DNA from: Runella rosea
GTDB taxonomy: Bacteria > Bacteroidota > Bacteroidia > Cytophagales > Spirosomataceae
Direction of reading: 5' to 3'
Assembly: GCF_003325355.1 (NCBI RefSeq)
Contig: NZ_CP030850.1
Coordinates: 1,674,001 to 1,738,000, forward strand
Length of the DNA: 64,000 nucleotides
Shown: positions 41,484 to 51,387 of the stretch, piece after piece
How positions within the stretch are numbered: the stretch's first letter is position 1
Layout of the letters: each line of letters starts with the position of its first letter
Notes under the pieces: generated by a model
Databases searched by the model: none
What the model was told of the DNA's origin: nothing
The model's input: the letters and a program-made list of their open reading frames with translations, nothing else
Made by a program: the position numbers and the translations under genes

Positions 41484-43982
41484 ATGAGAAAATTTACGTC
41501 TTACACCTTTTCCTTTCTCCTTTTATTACTTTCCACCCTTAACATTAACGCCCAGGTAAAACCATTAACCTCCAGCGAAATCCTCCTTAACCTTAAAAAA
41601 TTAAATGTATTGGGTAGCGCAATGCACATCGCCGCTCACCCCGATGACGAAAACACCTTACTCCTTACGTATTTATCCAAAGAGCGACTCGTTAAGACCC
41701 AGTACCTCGCACTCACGCGCGGCGACGGCGGTCAAAACCTCATCGGGCCTGAGCAGGGCGAATACATCGGCATCATCCGTACGCAGGAGTTGCTGGCCGC
41801 TCGGCGCATCGACGGAGCAGAGCAGCTTTTTTCGAGAGCTTATGACTTCGGCTTTTCCAAGACCCGCGAAGAAACACTCAAATTTTGGGGAGAAAACAAC
41901 ATTTTGTCCGACGTAGTGTATCACATCCGTAAAAACCAACCAGATGTACTCATTACGCGCTTTCCTCCAGATGCTCGAGCAGGACACGGCCACCACAATT
42001 CGTCGGCATTTTTAGCGGAATTGGCCTTCAATATGGCGGGCGACCCCACCAAATTTCCAGAACAACTCAAAGAAGTACAAACGTGGCAACCCAAACGGGT
42101 CGTTTGGAACACTTTTTCACCAGGTTTTTCTAACCAAAAACCCACCGATAAAGGCAGTTTTATCACCATCGACATTGGCGGCTACAGCCCCTACCTCGGA
42201 AAATCGCACGCTGAAATCGCCGCCGAAAGTCGCAGTTCACACAAAAGTCAGGGGTTTGGCTCGGGGGCTAACCGCAACGCCCGCATTGATTTTATGATGC
42301 ACAAAGACGGCGTACCCGCCGAAAAAGACCTGTTTGATGGCGTCGATATGTCATGGAACCGCGTCAAAGGAAGCGAGCAGGTAGCGCAACTTGTAGACCA
42401 AGCCATCCGCAATTACAACGTCAATTATCCCGCGTCGTCGGTACCAGTTTTGGTCAAAATTTATCAGGAATTAGGAAAGCTAGATGCTCAAAATAAATAC
42501 GTTCAGCAAAAGAAAGCCGAAATTGAAGTATTGCTTCAAAATTGCCTAGGGCTTTGGTTTGAAACCAACCCAGTCGACTACGCCGTAGCCCAAGGCGACC
42601 GCGCGGCGGTGCGGGTAAGCGTGGTAAAACGCGCCGATTATCCGCTCAAACTTACCCGCTTACAATTTTGGGGTGCTCAAAAAGATTCTACATTGTCATT
42701 GGAGTTGAAAAACAATGAACTTTCAACCTTCACTTTCAGCGCGGAGGTTCCTAAAACAATAAAAATCAGTCAGCCGTATTGGTTAGAAAAACCCATCAAA
42801 AACGGTGCTTTCCAGATTGACGACCAATCCAAACTAAGCACACCCGAAAACGTACCTTCGTTACAAACATCGTTTACATTCCTAATTGATGGTCAATCAT
42901 TTACCTTCACCAAACCTTGGGTGTACAAATCAACCGACCCCGTGGATGGTGAAGTCTACCGACCGTTTGAGATTCGGCCCGAAGTGACGGCCAACGTGAG
43001 CGAAAAAGTGTACGTTTTTGCCGACAACCAACCCAAAATGGTGGACATTGTGGTAAAAGCCCACCGTACCAACGTAAAAGGTACGTTGACGTTTGATGTA
43101 CCCGCTGGCTGGCGCGTGGAGCCGGCCCAAATCCCGTTTGAGTTGCCCGAAAAATACCAAGAACAAACTGTAAGCGTCAAGATTTTTCCTTCTGCCCAGC
43201 AGAGTGAAGTAAAACTGAAAGTAATTGCCAAAACCGAAAACGGAGAAAGTCCTTACAGCCTCAAATCGGTTGAATACAAGCACATTCCAACGCAAACGAT
43301 TTTCCCGATGGCCACCACCGCCTTGGTGAAACTCGACATCAAAAACAAAGCAAAAACCATCGGGTACATTGCGGGCGCGGGCGACGAAGTACCCGCAGCT
43401 TTGCGCCAAATGGGCTGTAACGTAACCTTGCTTGATGAGGCGGCACTTAGTAAAAATCTTGCGGTTTATGACGCCATCGTGGTGGGCGTTCGGGCCTATA
43501 ACACAGAAGAGCGCATCAAGTATTTTCAGGAGAAATTGATGGAATACGTCAAGAACGGAGGCACAATGGTGGTGCAATACGTGACGGCGGGGGGCTTCGG
43601 CAATACGCTTAAGGTAAAAGAAATAGGCCCGTATCCTTTCAAAGTAGGCCGCGACCGGGTCACGGAAGAGGACGCCGAAATGCGGATTTTACAACCCACG
43701 CACCCTATTTTGAATACCCCCAACAAAATTACGCCGAAAGACTTTGAAGGATGGATTCAGGAGCGCGGTATTTATTTTGCCGTAGAATGGGACAAAAACT
43801 ACACGCCCCTTTTCTCGGCCAACGATACCAACGAAGCCGCCAAAGAAGGTAGCCTTATTTATGCGCCCTACGGAAAAGGCCATTTTGTGTATACTGGCTT
43901 GGTGTTTTTCCGCGAGCTTCCTGGCGGAGTATCGGGCGCGTATCGGTTGTTTGCCAACCTGATTTCGTTGGGAAAGAAGTAG
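41484..43982 (+). CDS. Secreted PIG-L/LmbE-family deacetylase with C-terminal domain
   Basis: The ATG at 41484 gives a signal peptide ending in NINAQ and a protein of 832 residues. The LmbE domain starts with the zinc motif AHPDDE (51-56) and has GHGHHNSSA further on (about 170), with the other metal histidines. These enzymes remove N-acetyl groups from sugars. The middle part is beta-rich. The C-terminal 230 residues (KTIGYIAGAGDEVPAALRQ onward, with YDAIVVGVRAYNT) resemble a class I glutamine-amidotransferase-like fold. Large secreted PIG-L proteins of this form are usual in Bacteroidota. The acceptor glycan is unknown. A terminator follows. Confidence 0.88.
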   Translation: MRKFTSYTFSFLLLLLSTLNINAQVKPLTSSEILLNLKKLNVLGSAMHIAAHPDDENTLLLTYLSKERLVKTQYLALTRGDGGQNLIGPEQGEYIGIIRTQELLAARRIDGAEQLFSRAYDFGFSKTREETLKFWGENNILSDVVYHIRKNQPDVLITRFPPDARAGHGHHNSSAFLAELAFNMAGDPTKFPEQLKEVQTWQPKRVVWNTFSPGFSNQKPTDKGSFITIDIGGYSPYLGKSHAEIAAESRSSHKSQGFGSGANRNARIDFMMHKDGVPAEKDLFDGVDMSWNRVKGSEQVAQLVDQAIRNYNVNYPASSVPVLVKIYQELGKLDAQNKYVQQKKAEIEVLLQNCLGLWFETNPVDYAVAQGDRAAVRVSVVKRADYPLKLTRLQFWGAQKDSTLSLELKNNELSTFTFSAEVPKTIKISQPYWLEKPIKNGAFQIDDQSKLSTPENVPSLQTSFTFLIDGQSFTFTKPWVYKSTDPVDGEVYRPFEIRPEVTANVSEKVYVFADNQPKMVDIVVKAHRTNVKGTLTFDVPAGWRVEPAQIPFELPEKYQEQTVSVKIFPSAQQSEVKLKVIAKTENGESPYSLKSVEYKHIPTQTIFPMATTALVKLDIKNKAKTIGYIAGAGDEVPAALRQMGCNVTLLDEAALSKNLAVYDAIVVGVRAYNTEERIKYFQEKLMEYVKNGGTMVVQYVTAGGFGNTLKVKEIGPYPFKVGRDRVTEEDAEMRILQPTHPILNTPNKITPKDFEGWIQERGIYFAVEWDKNYTPLFSANDTNEAAKEGSLIYAPYGKGHFVYTGLVFFRELPGGVSGAYRLFANLISLGKK

Positions 43983-44008
43983 TTATAAAGTAAATAAATC
44001 ATAACTTC

Positions 44009-44040
44009 AAAAATGGGCTGGCTATTTGCGGCCCATTTTT
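44009..44040 (+). terminator. Terminator after the PIG-L gene
   Basis: The 10-nt arms AAAAATGGGC and GCCCATTTTT enclose a 12-nt loop, with a run of T residues continuing past 44040. It overlaps the 3' end of the convergent AsmA-like gene. Confidence 0.75.
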
Positions 44041-45701
44041 TTTAGTTGTTTCAAGCCTCTTCTTTCCAAAACACAACGCGCAATCGACTGCTTAAGACTG
44101 CGCCAAAGCGTCGCAAAATACGACTTTGTGGGATCACGTTTGTACGCAATTTGCCCAGTTCTTATGGGTTCGTTAGGCCATGGGTTGTCGTCCTGTATAA
44201 AAAGCCGGTCGGCCATTCCCGTTATCAATTTTCGTTTTTTGGCGTTACCATCGCTGTCCTGTTTGAGAAAAACAGCTTTCAAATCGTGATAAATCAGCGT
44301 TCCTTTTCCTACTATACCATATTCATTACCTTTCAACTCAAAAGTAAAACGCTGGACTTTGCCCGATTCGATTTTAGTCATCGACAACGGCTCAGTTACG
44401 GGATTAAGGATACGCAAATCAATGGCTCCTACTGCACCTTTACAAGTAAATTCGCCGCTTTTGGAGGCGATATTGAACGTAAAATCGGCCGTAAACAAGG
44501 CTTTACCCATAAAAAGACCCTTAATACGCGCCTCGCAAACAGGGTTTTTGAGCAACGAAAGCGTATCATTGGTCACGTTGACTAAATCGCCTTTGACCAA
44601 TTTAAAATTGACGCCGCCGCTGCTTTTCGTTTCGGGGCTATACTCAGCGTAAGAAACCACAAAATTTTCGACGTGCACCGTGTCTATGTTCATTTTAAAA
44701 GGCAGCTCTCGGAACATCTGTTGGGGGTATTTTCCTATTTTGGAGGACGTGGAAGGATTGCCGTCGCTAAAAATAGCAATGTTTCCGCGTTGAATAAACG
44801 CCCGTTCGGCCATCAGTTTTTTATCAAAAATCAAAGCCTTCAAATCCACCTGTTGTACCAATATATCTTCAAAAACAAACGCAATACGGTCATTGCCATT
44901 GGCCCGGGTGGTGTACTGCCGCCCTTCAAATTTTGGCATGTAATGGATTCCTTTGACTTGAATTTCTTTTTTTTCGGACGAAAAAGAAATCGTATCTAGC
45001 CTAAAATCGTGCAATGAACCGATGGAGGGAAAATAGAGATTTGATAATTTGAAGGCTGTATTTTTGGAATAATAAAAACGGGTGGTATCGAGGTAAGAAA
45101 GCGAATCAATCAGAAAGTCAGTGATGTCTACATCGAGTTTGTCTAATACAATCCGTTCGGGTTTTTGCTTGGTTTTATCCGCAAAAGCAAATTTCATTTG
45201 ATTGAATTCCACTTTTTTGACCCGGAAAGATTTTACAAATTTTGAAATAACTTTATAGGGCGACACCTCCGCATTTGGGGCTGATTTGCTTTGCTTTCGC
45301 TGCGTAATTTCGACCGTTGGGCGGTTGATTCTGATGAGGTCAATCTCCAGTTTTCGTTCCACAACCAGTTTAAACAAACCAATATTGGTAAGCAGGATTT
45401 CATCAATGTCGGTAGCGTAGATAAAATTGGACGTGTTGCTATTCTCAATCCGTTTTCGATACAAAAGCGTATCTGGAATCAATTTTATGCGGGTTAGTTC
45501 AGCTTTACCCGAAAATGGTTTGTAGAGAAGTTTCTCAAACTCAATTCGGTACATGCCATCCGATGTTTCAGAAACTGATTTTTTTAGCGTTTTGACCAAT
45601 AAAGGCCGTAAGTAATAGCGTTCGGCCACTAAAATCACGGCCACCGTAATCAATGCAGCCCCACCAATGATTAGTATCCATATCGTCCATTTTCTCGTCA
45701 T
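44022..45701 (-). CDS. AsmA-like (DUF748-type) envelope protein
   Basis: Protein of 559 residues with one N-terminal transmembrane helix (about 7-27), then a long beta-rich periplasmic part with repeated strands, for example IDEILLTNIGLFKLV and LIRINRPTVEI. This is the pattern of AsmA/TamB/DUF748 proteins, which form bridge-like lipid-transfer grooves between membranes. The C-terminus is basic (LKQLKKMGRK). The family assignment rests on topology and a strand pattern, not on a catalytic motif. It has a TAATTTTG promoter box. Confidence 0.6.
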   Translation of the reverse strand: MTRKWTIWILIIGGAALITVAVILVAERYYLRPLLVKTLKKSVSETSDGMYRIEFEKLLYKPFSGKAELTRIKLIPDTLLYRKRIENSNTSNFIYATDIDEILLTNIGLFKLVVERKLEIDLIRINRPTVEITQRKQSKSAPNAEVSPYKVISKFVKSFRVKKVEFNQMKFAFADKTKQKPERIVLDKLDVDITDFLIDSLSYLDTTRFYYSKNTAFKLSNLYFPSIGSLHDFRLDTISFSSEKKEIQVKGIHYMPKFEGRQYTTRANGNDRIAFVFEDILVQQVDLKALIFDKKLMAERAFIQRGNIAIFSDGNPSTSSKIGKYPQQMFRELPFKMNIDTVHVENFVVSYAEYSPETKSSGGVNFKLVKGDLVNVTNDTLSLLKNPVCEARIKGLFMGKALFTADFTFNIASKSGEFTCKGAVGAIDLRILNPVTEPLSMTKIESGKVQRFTFELKGNEYGIVGKGTLIYHDLKAVFLKQDSDGNAKKRKLITGMADRLFIQDDNPWPNEPIRTGQIAYKRDPTKSYFATLWRSLKQSIARCVLERRGLKQLKKMGRK

Positions 45702-45763
45702 AATCAGATTTTAGTTATTACCGGTGCGGGTTCAATTATAGACTAAAAAAGTTATGCCGGGCG

Positions 45764-45771
45764 CAAAATTA
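45764..45771 (-). promoter_or_regulatory. Promoter -7 box for the AsmA-like gene
   Basis: The minus strand reads TAATTTTG, 63 bp before the ATG at 45701. Confidence 0.45.
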
Positions 45772-45784
45772 TTTGCAAAAAAAT

Positions 45785-45809
45785 AGGCGCTTATATTACA
45801 TAAGCGCCT
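45785..45809 (-). terminator. Terminator after the gene at 45852
   Basis: The 10-bp arms AGGCGCTTAT and ATAAGCGCCT enclose a 5-nt loop. A run of at least seven T residues follows shortly on the minus strand, so it ends the transcript from 45852-46325. Confidence 0.8.
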
Positions 45810-45851
45810 GATTTATAACAACTTTTCAAAAACAACAAAAATACTAATTGA

Positions 45852-46325
45852 CTAAGAAAGTACAGTTTGGTCGTTCCACTCAAAGTGTGGAAGCTTAATG
45901 GGAGCCAACAATTGTTCTTCGAGCATATTGGCCCATTCGCTGATGTAGAGCACCACATCATCCCGAAAATTATGGCGCAAGTAGCGTTTTTCGGCGGGCA
46001 AGCGCTGCAAAATGCGTACATCCGACAACCGTTCCAACTGCTTCAAATCGTCGGGATCGAGGCCCGCCTCCATCATTTCGCCGATGAGCAAATCCATGGG
46101 TAAACCACTCGTTGGGCAATAATCATTGAGCTGCTCATTCCAATCGCCGCGCCCGTTGGCAAGGGCATGGGCATGAATTTCGGCTTTGGTCAGGCGGGTA
46201 AGCTCCTGCGCTAAGTTTCCGCAATTGCAGCTTCCCATGTGGCCCCATTGATAAGGTGAACCTTTTTCGATTTTTCGGGCCGTACGACGAAGCGCCGCAA
46301 TAAGGTCAAGATTCGGGCGTGCCAT
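45852..46325 (-). CDS. Conserved cytosolic protein of unknown function
   Basis: Protein of 157 residues without signal peptide or membrane segment. It has a helical N-terminus (ALRRTARKIEKGSPYQWG), a HMGSCNCGNLAQ motif with two close cysteines and a histidine that could bind metal, and a Leu/Glu-rich C-terminal half. I have the impression it is conserved in Bacteroidota, but I cannot name a family. Single gene with its own terminator. Confidence 0.65.
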   Translation of the reverse strand: MARPNLDLIAALRRTARKIEKGSPYQWGHMGSCNCGNLAQELTRLTKAEIHAHALANGRGDWNEQLNDYCPTSGLPMDLLIGEMMEAGLDPDDLKQLERLSDVRILQRLPAEKRYLRHNFRDDVVLYISEWANMLEEQLLAPIKLPHFEWNDQTVLS

Positions 46326-46498
46326 AATCGTAAATGTATTGATTAAGTTAATTGAATCGTTTCGATAATGAATTAATCAAAAAACACCTTGTTGCTGGTT
46401 TTTGTTTTAAAGCAATTTATGTATTTTTTTGTAAAAATTAAGGTTTTACGTTGTCAAGAATCATTTTTCTCGCCACGCAAAACGAAATGCACCACCCG

Positions 46499-47995
46499 AT
46501 GAAATTTTCCGTTCTCGCAAGTTATATCTGCCTTTGCCTGTTAACCGCCTGTAGCTCCACGTTTAACCCCAAACAAACGTATTCGGTGCAACAAATTCAG
46601 GATGATTTCAACCTTATGCAACGAGCATTGCTGGAGTCACATCCAGGAATTTATCGGTATTCTTCGCCCGATACTATTCAGTGGATTTTTAATAAAACCG
46701 CTCAGCAACTGACCCACCCCATGACCGAGCGCGAATTTAGGCGTACGGTCAATCCCGTTTTTTCGTACATCCGCTGTGGTCATACCGACATTTATCCATC
46801 AAAACAATACACAAAATACATTAAAAAAAATAAACCCAAAGAATTTCCACTTTCGGTTTTTTGGGCTGATAATCAGCTTCGTATCACTCAAAATCGCACC
46901 AAAGATTCGACCCTTGCGGTGGGTGGAGAAATCACCCGCATGGATGGCAGGCCCATCGAAAAAGTGATGAAAGAAATGTGGGATTTAATTCCATCGGATG
47001 GCTATAACCAAACCTTTAAAATTTCCGTAGCCAACACCAATTTCGGGTCATTTTATCGCTATTTGTACGGCAACGACAGCACATTTACCGTGACGGTAAA
47101 AGACAGTTTGGGGAAATCGCGTAATCTAAAAATTTCGTTTACGGCTCCTGCTAAACCCACCAAAAAGAAGGTGTCCAAGCCCGTCGGGACGCCCAAACCC
47201 AACACCGTTCCGACCACGACGCCCATTCCTCGCCCCAAAGCACCCAAAGTTGATAAGCGCCGCACGTTGAACATATCGACACGAGACAGTAGTGTAGCGA
47301 TTTTAGACATCAACACTTTCCGAGACGGTGGTCATCGAAAGTTTTACCGTAAATCTTTTCGCACCCTTAAGCAAAAAAACATTCAACACTTGGTCGTTGA
47401 CCTACGCGCCAACGGCGGCGGCCGCTCCGATGCGAGCGTCAATCTAATGTCGTACCTGTTGGACTCGACCTTTGTCGTTTATGATACCATCGACGCCGTA
47501 AAAGGACGTCCCTCTTTCAACCGCTATTACGGCGGCAAACTGCTGCGCTTTGCGGCACGTAATTTCTGGTCTAAAAAAATTGCTCCCGACCGCATTCGCA
47601 ACAGGTCAGCCGCAAAAAAAATACGCCCCAACAAAAAATACGGTTTTAAAGGAAAAGTTTACTTACTGACCAACGGCGGGTCGTTTTCGGCGGCGGCTAT
47701 TTTTCCTTCTATCATTCAGGAATATAACCCAAGGGCCGTAGTTATTGGCCGCGAAACTGGCGGCGGGCAGTACGGTTGCAACGCCTTCATCTCCCCTTAT
47801 CTTACCCTGCCAAACACAAAGGCAAAGGTCAGAATCCCGATGTACAAAATTGTGTTAAACCTTCCAGGCTACGACAAAGGCCGCGGTGTAATGCCCGACA
47901 TTCCAGTAGCATACACGTTTCTGGATGTGGTCAAAATGAAGGATTTAGACATCGAAAAAGTTTATGAATTGACAAACAGTACTAACAAACAATAA
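46499..47995 (+). CDS. S41-family C-terminal-processing-like protease, lipoprotein
   Basis: The ATG at 46499 gives a lipoprotein signal with LLTAC (Cys18). The protein has 498 residues. The helical cap region is followed by a short PDZ-like segment (TRMDGRPIEKVM). A Lys/Pro-rich insertion (about 225-260) precedes the S41 catalytic part with VVDLRANGGGRSDA, and LLTNGGSFSAAAIF supplies the nucleophilic serine. The catalytic lysine could not be pinned down. Such lipoproteins degrade or trim peptides in the periplasm. An upstream start at 46451 is less likely. The START-domain gene follows. Confidence 0.85.
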   Translation: MKFSVLASYICLCLLTACSSTFNPKQTYSVQQIQDDFNLMQRALLESHPGIYRYSSPDTIQWIFNKTAQQLTHPMTEREFRRTVNPVFSYIRCGHTDIYPSKQYTKYIKKNKPKEFPLSVFWADNQLRITQNRTKDSTLAVGGEITRMDGRPIEKVMKEMWDLIPSDGYNQTFKISVANTNFGSFYRYLYGNDSTFTVTVKDSLGKSRNLKISFTAPAKPTKKKVSKPVGTPKPNTVPTTTPIPRPKAPKVDKRRTLNISTRDSSVAILDINTFRDGGHRKFYRKSFRTLKQKNIQHLVVDLRANGGGRSDASVNLMSYLLDSTFVVYDTIDAVKGRPSFNRYYGGKLLRFAARNFWSKKIAPDRIRNRSAAKKIRPNKKYGFKGKVYLLTNGGSFSAAAIFPSIIQEYNPRAVVIGRETGGGQYGCNAFISPYLTLPNTKAKVRIPMYKIVLNLPGYDKGRGVMPDIPVAYTFLDVVKMKDLDIEKVYELTNSTNKQ

Positions 47996-48058
47996 GAAAT
48001 TGCGAACATTATTAACTTAAACTACCTACGGCCACGGCCGCTTTATTGCCGATTGCGT

Positions 48059-48721
48059 ATGCTAGTAAATTGGAACATAAACCGTTATCTCAACTTTTTT
48101 CTCCTGCTATTGCCGTTCACTTCTGCAAGTCAGGAGCAAAATACGTGGAAGTTGGAAAAGGACAAAAACGGAATCCGGGTGTACTCCCGCCACCTCATGG
48201 GAAGTAAGCTAAAAGAGGTAAAAGTAACCTGTGAACTCAACGCGACAATGTCGCAGCTAGTGGCCTTTGTATCAGATATTGACCACTACAAAGAAGCAGT
48301 GTATCGGGTGGCGGAGGCTTATGTGGTCAAACGCGTCAGCGACCAGGAGTTTTATTATTATAGCGAGACCGAAATGACATGGCCTGTGTCAAATCGTGGT
48401 CTGGTTATTCGTATGGAGTTTGACATGGACCACCCTACCCGAACACTCCGTATCCGTGGCAATAATGCCCCTGAGTTGGCTCCCCAAAAAAAGGGGGTGG
48501 TTCGAATTCCCCATTGGCATTCGCTCTGGATAGTTCAGGAAATGGACAGCAAACGGTTACGGATAGACTACACTTTTGCCGTTGACCCAGGCGGAGAACT
48601 CCCCATCTGGCTCGTTAATGCCCTGATTGCGGTGGGTCCTTATCAGTCTTTTTCAAGCATAGAAAAACTACTGGCTCGCCCCTACTACCAAAATCGTACG
48701 TTTAGTTTTCTGCAACCCTAA
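48059..48721 (+). CDS. Secreted START-domain lipid-binding protein
   Basis: The ATG at 48059 gives a hydrophobic signal segment ending near FTSAS, then a START/StAR-like domain of about 195 residues. It begins WKLEKDKNGIRVYSRHLMGSK, with FVSDIDHYKEAVYRV and YYYSETEMTWPVSNRGLVI in the middle and a long C-terminal helix. START domains hold a hydrophobic ligand such as a lipid. A TetR regulator gene follows by 36 bp and may control it, as TetR regulators often act next to lipid-related genes (inference). Confidence 0.8.
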   Translation: MLVNWNINRYLNFFLLLLPFTSASQEQNTWKLEKDKNGIRVYSRHLMGSKLKEVKVTCELNATMSQLVAFVSDIDHYKEAVYRVAEAYVVKRVSDQEFYYYSETEMTWPVSNRGLVIRMEFDMDHPTRTLRIRGNNAPELAPQKKGVVRIPHWHSLWIVQEMDSKRLRIDYTFAVDPGGELPIWLVNALIAVGPYQSFSSIEKLLARPYYQNRTFSFLQP

Positions 48722-48757
48722 ATTGAAGTAAATAACTCCGTACAACGCCCCCCAATT

Positions 48758-49336
48758 ATGCGAACAAAAGATGAAACCAAAGTACAGCTCATCCTCAAGA
48801 CTGCCCTCAAAATGGTGGCTCGGGTGGGATTGGCGGGACTCAAAATGTCGGATTTAGCCAAAGAAGCAGGCGTAGCCACGGGAACTGTTTATATTTACTT
48901 TGAAGATAAAAACCAACTCATTTTTGAGCTATATCATTACCTGATGCACGTCGGCATCAATACTCTAACAACACAAATTTTAGAGACCGACCCGCTCAAA
49001 ATCAAAATCAAGAAAATAGCCCGTAATTACCTAGACGACCACATAAACAACCCCGAATACGGCGCATTTTTGGAGCAATATTTTCGCTCTCCGTACTTTC
49101 ATAAAGGGGATGCTACCCGCGTAGAAAAAGAGATAACCAAACAACCGCTCTACCAATTGATAGTGGAAGGACAACACCAAAGCCTCATCAAAGAGGCTAA
49201 CCCAGAGCTGCTCGTTACGTTGGTATACGGAATGCTGAATGAGATGGCAAAAGTGTCTATTTATACCCAAAAGCCCGTTACTGCCGCCGAATGGGAATTG
49301 ACATTCAGCGTGCTTTGGGATGGAATACGGAGTTAA
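48758..49336 (+). CDS. TetR/AcrR-family transcriptional regulator
   Basis: This 192-residue protein has an N-terminal helix-turn-helix with MSDLAKEAGVATGTVYIYFEDKNQL (residues 26-50), which is a textbook TetR DNA-binding segment. The helical ligand-binding domain occupies the rest. The ligand is not known. It is the last gene of a plus-strand run with the START-domain gene. Confidence 0.93.
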   Translation: MRTKDETKVQLILKTALKMVARVGLAGLKMSDLAKEAGVATGTVYIYFEDKNQLIFELYHYLMHVGINTLTTQILETDPLKIKIKKIARNYLDDHINNPEYGAFLEQYFRSPYFHKGDATRVEKEITKQPLYQLIVEGQHQSLIKEANPELLVTLVYGMLNEMAKVSIYTQKPVTAAEWELTFSVLWDGIRS

Positions 49337-49367
49337 TTTAGGACAAAATAGCCCCGTTGATTAACCT

Positions 49368-49952
49368 TTATCGCGCCGACAAATCAATTCCCCGATAAAT
49401 ATCTGCGAGCTTCAACGTTACGCTAATTGACTGTAAATGAATTGTTTCTGAAAGACTGGCTACGTCGTGGGTGCGCCAATCTTTTTCATTCAGTCGGAAG
49501 TAGGCAGAAACCAAGGCGTGTTTTTGATGAACTACCACGTATTCTTTAAAGGAGGGTAACGAACGGTATAAATAGAATTTTTCGCCCCGGTCATACTCTT
49601 CCGTAGAAGGCGACAGCACCTCCACAATTAACAACGGATTCAGGATGGTATCTACCCGATTCTGATAAAACAACGGTTTTTCACAAATCACCACGGCATC
49701 TGGATATACAAAGCTCTCAATGGTTGGAATATGAATTTTAGTATCACTGTTGCTAACTTCAAAAAATGTATTCATTAAAGCTACGTTCAATGCCGTTAAG
49801 ACATTGGTAGCGATGCGGTTATGAACGTAAGAAGCGCCAGGCATTTTAGTGATTTTTCCGTCGAAGTATTCCAATTTTTCCAATGATTGCGCCTCTAGCT
49901 CAAAGTATTCTTCGATGCTGTACGTGGTCTCGGGCGAAAGTAATGCAACCAT
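49368..49952 (-). CDS. Uma2-family (DUF820) PD-(D/E)XK-like protein
   Basis: Third of four paralogues, 194 residues. It has EEYFELEAQSLEKLEYFDGKI, then FVYPDAVVICEKP (Asp85), PLLIVEVLSPSTEEYDRG (Glu111), and LYRSLPSFKEYVVV. It is most similar to the copy at 31756. It lies alone between the TetR gene and a divergent acyltransferase gene, with its own promoter box. Confidence 0.88.
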   Translation of the reverse strand: MVALLSPETTYSIEEYFELEAQSLEKLEYFDGKITKMPGASYVHNRIATNVLTALNVALMNTFFEVSNSDTKIHIPTIESFVYPDAVVICEKPLFYQNRVDTILNPLLIVEVLSPSTEEYDRGEKFYLYRSLPSFKEYVVVHQKHALVSAYFRLNEKDWRTHDVASLSETIHLQSISVTLKLADIYRGIDLSAR

Positions 49953-49969
49953 AAAATAAGCAGTTTTTA

Positions 49970-49977
49970 CAAAGTTA
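49970..49977 (-). promoter_or_regulatory. Promoter -7 box for Uma2 (49368)
   Basis: The minus strand reads TAACTTTG, 18 bp before the ATG at 49952. Confidence 0.5.
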
Positions 49978-50022
49978 AACGAAAATTCCTAATTTGAGCC
50001 AAATCTGACACTGAGGATTATC

Positions 50023-51381
50023 ATGCTCTTATACTCCTTGCTAAAGTTTGTTTTTACGGTTACGCTTCGCCTCTTTTTTCGGCGATTTCAAGTCCATGGC
50101 CTCGAAAAACTGCGAAAAACCAAGGGGCCGTTGATTCTGGCAGTCAACCACCCCAATACTTTCATGGACCCGCTCATTGTGGCTACTTTGATGCCCCAAC
50201 GGGTAGCTTTTATTGCTAACGGCGGTATTTTCAACCGATTGACCCGACCCGTTTTCAAGTATCTTCACGTCATTCCTGTGTACCGAAAAAAAGATAGCTC
50301 CGACGTGCCTCTCTCCCCCGCCCAACTCAATAAAATGACATTTCAGCGGTGTTATGATTACTTAAAAGCCAAAGGAACGATTCTTATCTTTCCCGAAGGA
50401 ACAAGCGAAATTGAGCGTCGTTTGCGCGAGCTCAAAACGGGCACCGCCCGCATTGCGTTGGGTGCTGAACACGAAAACGACTTCCAACTGGGCCTTCAAA
50501 TTTTGCCGATTGGTCTTAACTACTCGGATCCAACACGCTTTAGAAGCGACGTATTTATCAACGTTGGCAACCCGATAGCCCTCGCTGACTTCAAAGAAAA
50601 ATACAACCCAGAATCCTTTGAGACCGTTGAAGAACTAACGGGCTTAATTCAAAAGCGCATGGCCGAAACGGTCATCATTACCGAAAATGAAGAAGAAGAT
50701 ACGCTGGTAAAACAAATCGAGATTTTATACAAGAATCAGCTCTTTGAAGAATTGGTTTTGGACAGCAAAGCCCAAAAGGACGAGTTTGACCTCATTAAGC
50801 AAATCGTGACGGCGGTCAGGTATTTTGAACACCACCGCCCGACCCTCTTTAAGTCGCTACAAATCAACATGTCCAATTATTTGGATACACTGCATAAGCT
50901 CCATCTTTCAGACGAGATTTTTACCCAAACCCAACACCTCAACCGCCATCTCAGAAGCACCCTAGGTCTATTAATTCTCGGACTGCCAGTATATCTATTC
51001 GGACTGTTTTTCAATTACTTGCCCTACATTTTGCCTTCCAAAATTGCCCGCTTGATTTCAACAGATATTTCTTACCGTGCACCACTCATGATGAGCCTCG
51101 GAATCTTCACCTTTCCCCTCTTTTATGGATTTCAATTATGGGGCTTTCAGTCTATTTTCCAACAACCCTGGCTAACTTTAGGATTGGCAGTTGGTTTACC
51201 ACTGAGCGGTTTTTTTGTCTTGTGGTACTGGGGGCAGCTCACTCGCCTGAGTCATGTTTGGCAGGCGATACGGCTCTTTCGACGAAGACCTAGTTTGATG
51301 CAAACCCTTTCTAGCGAGCGCACCGCAATCTTCCAATCCCTTAGCGAAGCCAAAGCGCTTTATTTGAAGGTGGGAGAATAA
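50023..51381 (+). CDS. PlsC-type acyltransferase with C-terminal membrane domain
   Basis: Protein of 452 residues. A lysophospholipid acyltransferase domain fills the first half, with NHPNTFMDP (the HX4D motif, 42-50), GGIFNRL and the FPEGTSEIERR motif. A helical linker follows, then two to four transmembrane segments (about 310-410). It probably acylates lysophosphatidate or a related lipid at the inner membrane. The C-terminal extension is longer than in E. coli PlsC. Convergent HAD phosphatase gene 7 bp away. Confidence 0.85.
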   Translation: MLLYSLLKFVFTVTLRLFFRRFQVHGLEKLRKTKGPLILAVNHPNTFMDPLIVATLMPQRVAFIANGGIFNRLTRPVFKYLHVIPVYRKKDSSDVPLSPAQLNKMTFQRCYDYLKAKGTILIFPEGTSEIERRLRELKTGTARIALGAEHENDFQLGLQILPIGLNYSDPTRFRSDVFINVGNPIALADFKEKYNPESFETVEELTGLIQKRMAETVIITENEEEDTLVKQIEILYKNQLFEELVLDSKAQKDEFDLIKQIVTAVRYFEHHRPTLFKSLQINMSNYLDTLHKLHLSDEIFTQTQHLNRHLRSTLGLLILGLPVYLFGLFFNYLPYILPSKIARLISTDISYRAPLMMSLGIFTFPLFYGFQLWGFQSIFQQPWLTLGLAVGLPLSGFFVLWYWGQLTRLSHVWQAIRLFRRRPSLMQTLSSERTAIFQSLSEAKALYLKVGE

Positions 51382-51387
51382 AACCGA

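Noticed and set aside
42930-43577. Open frame of 215 codons on the minus strand
   Set aside because: It is antisense to the PIG-L deacetylase gene and has no motif or promoter.
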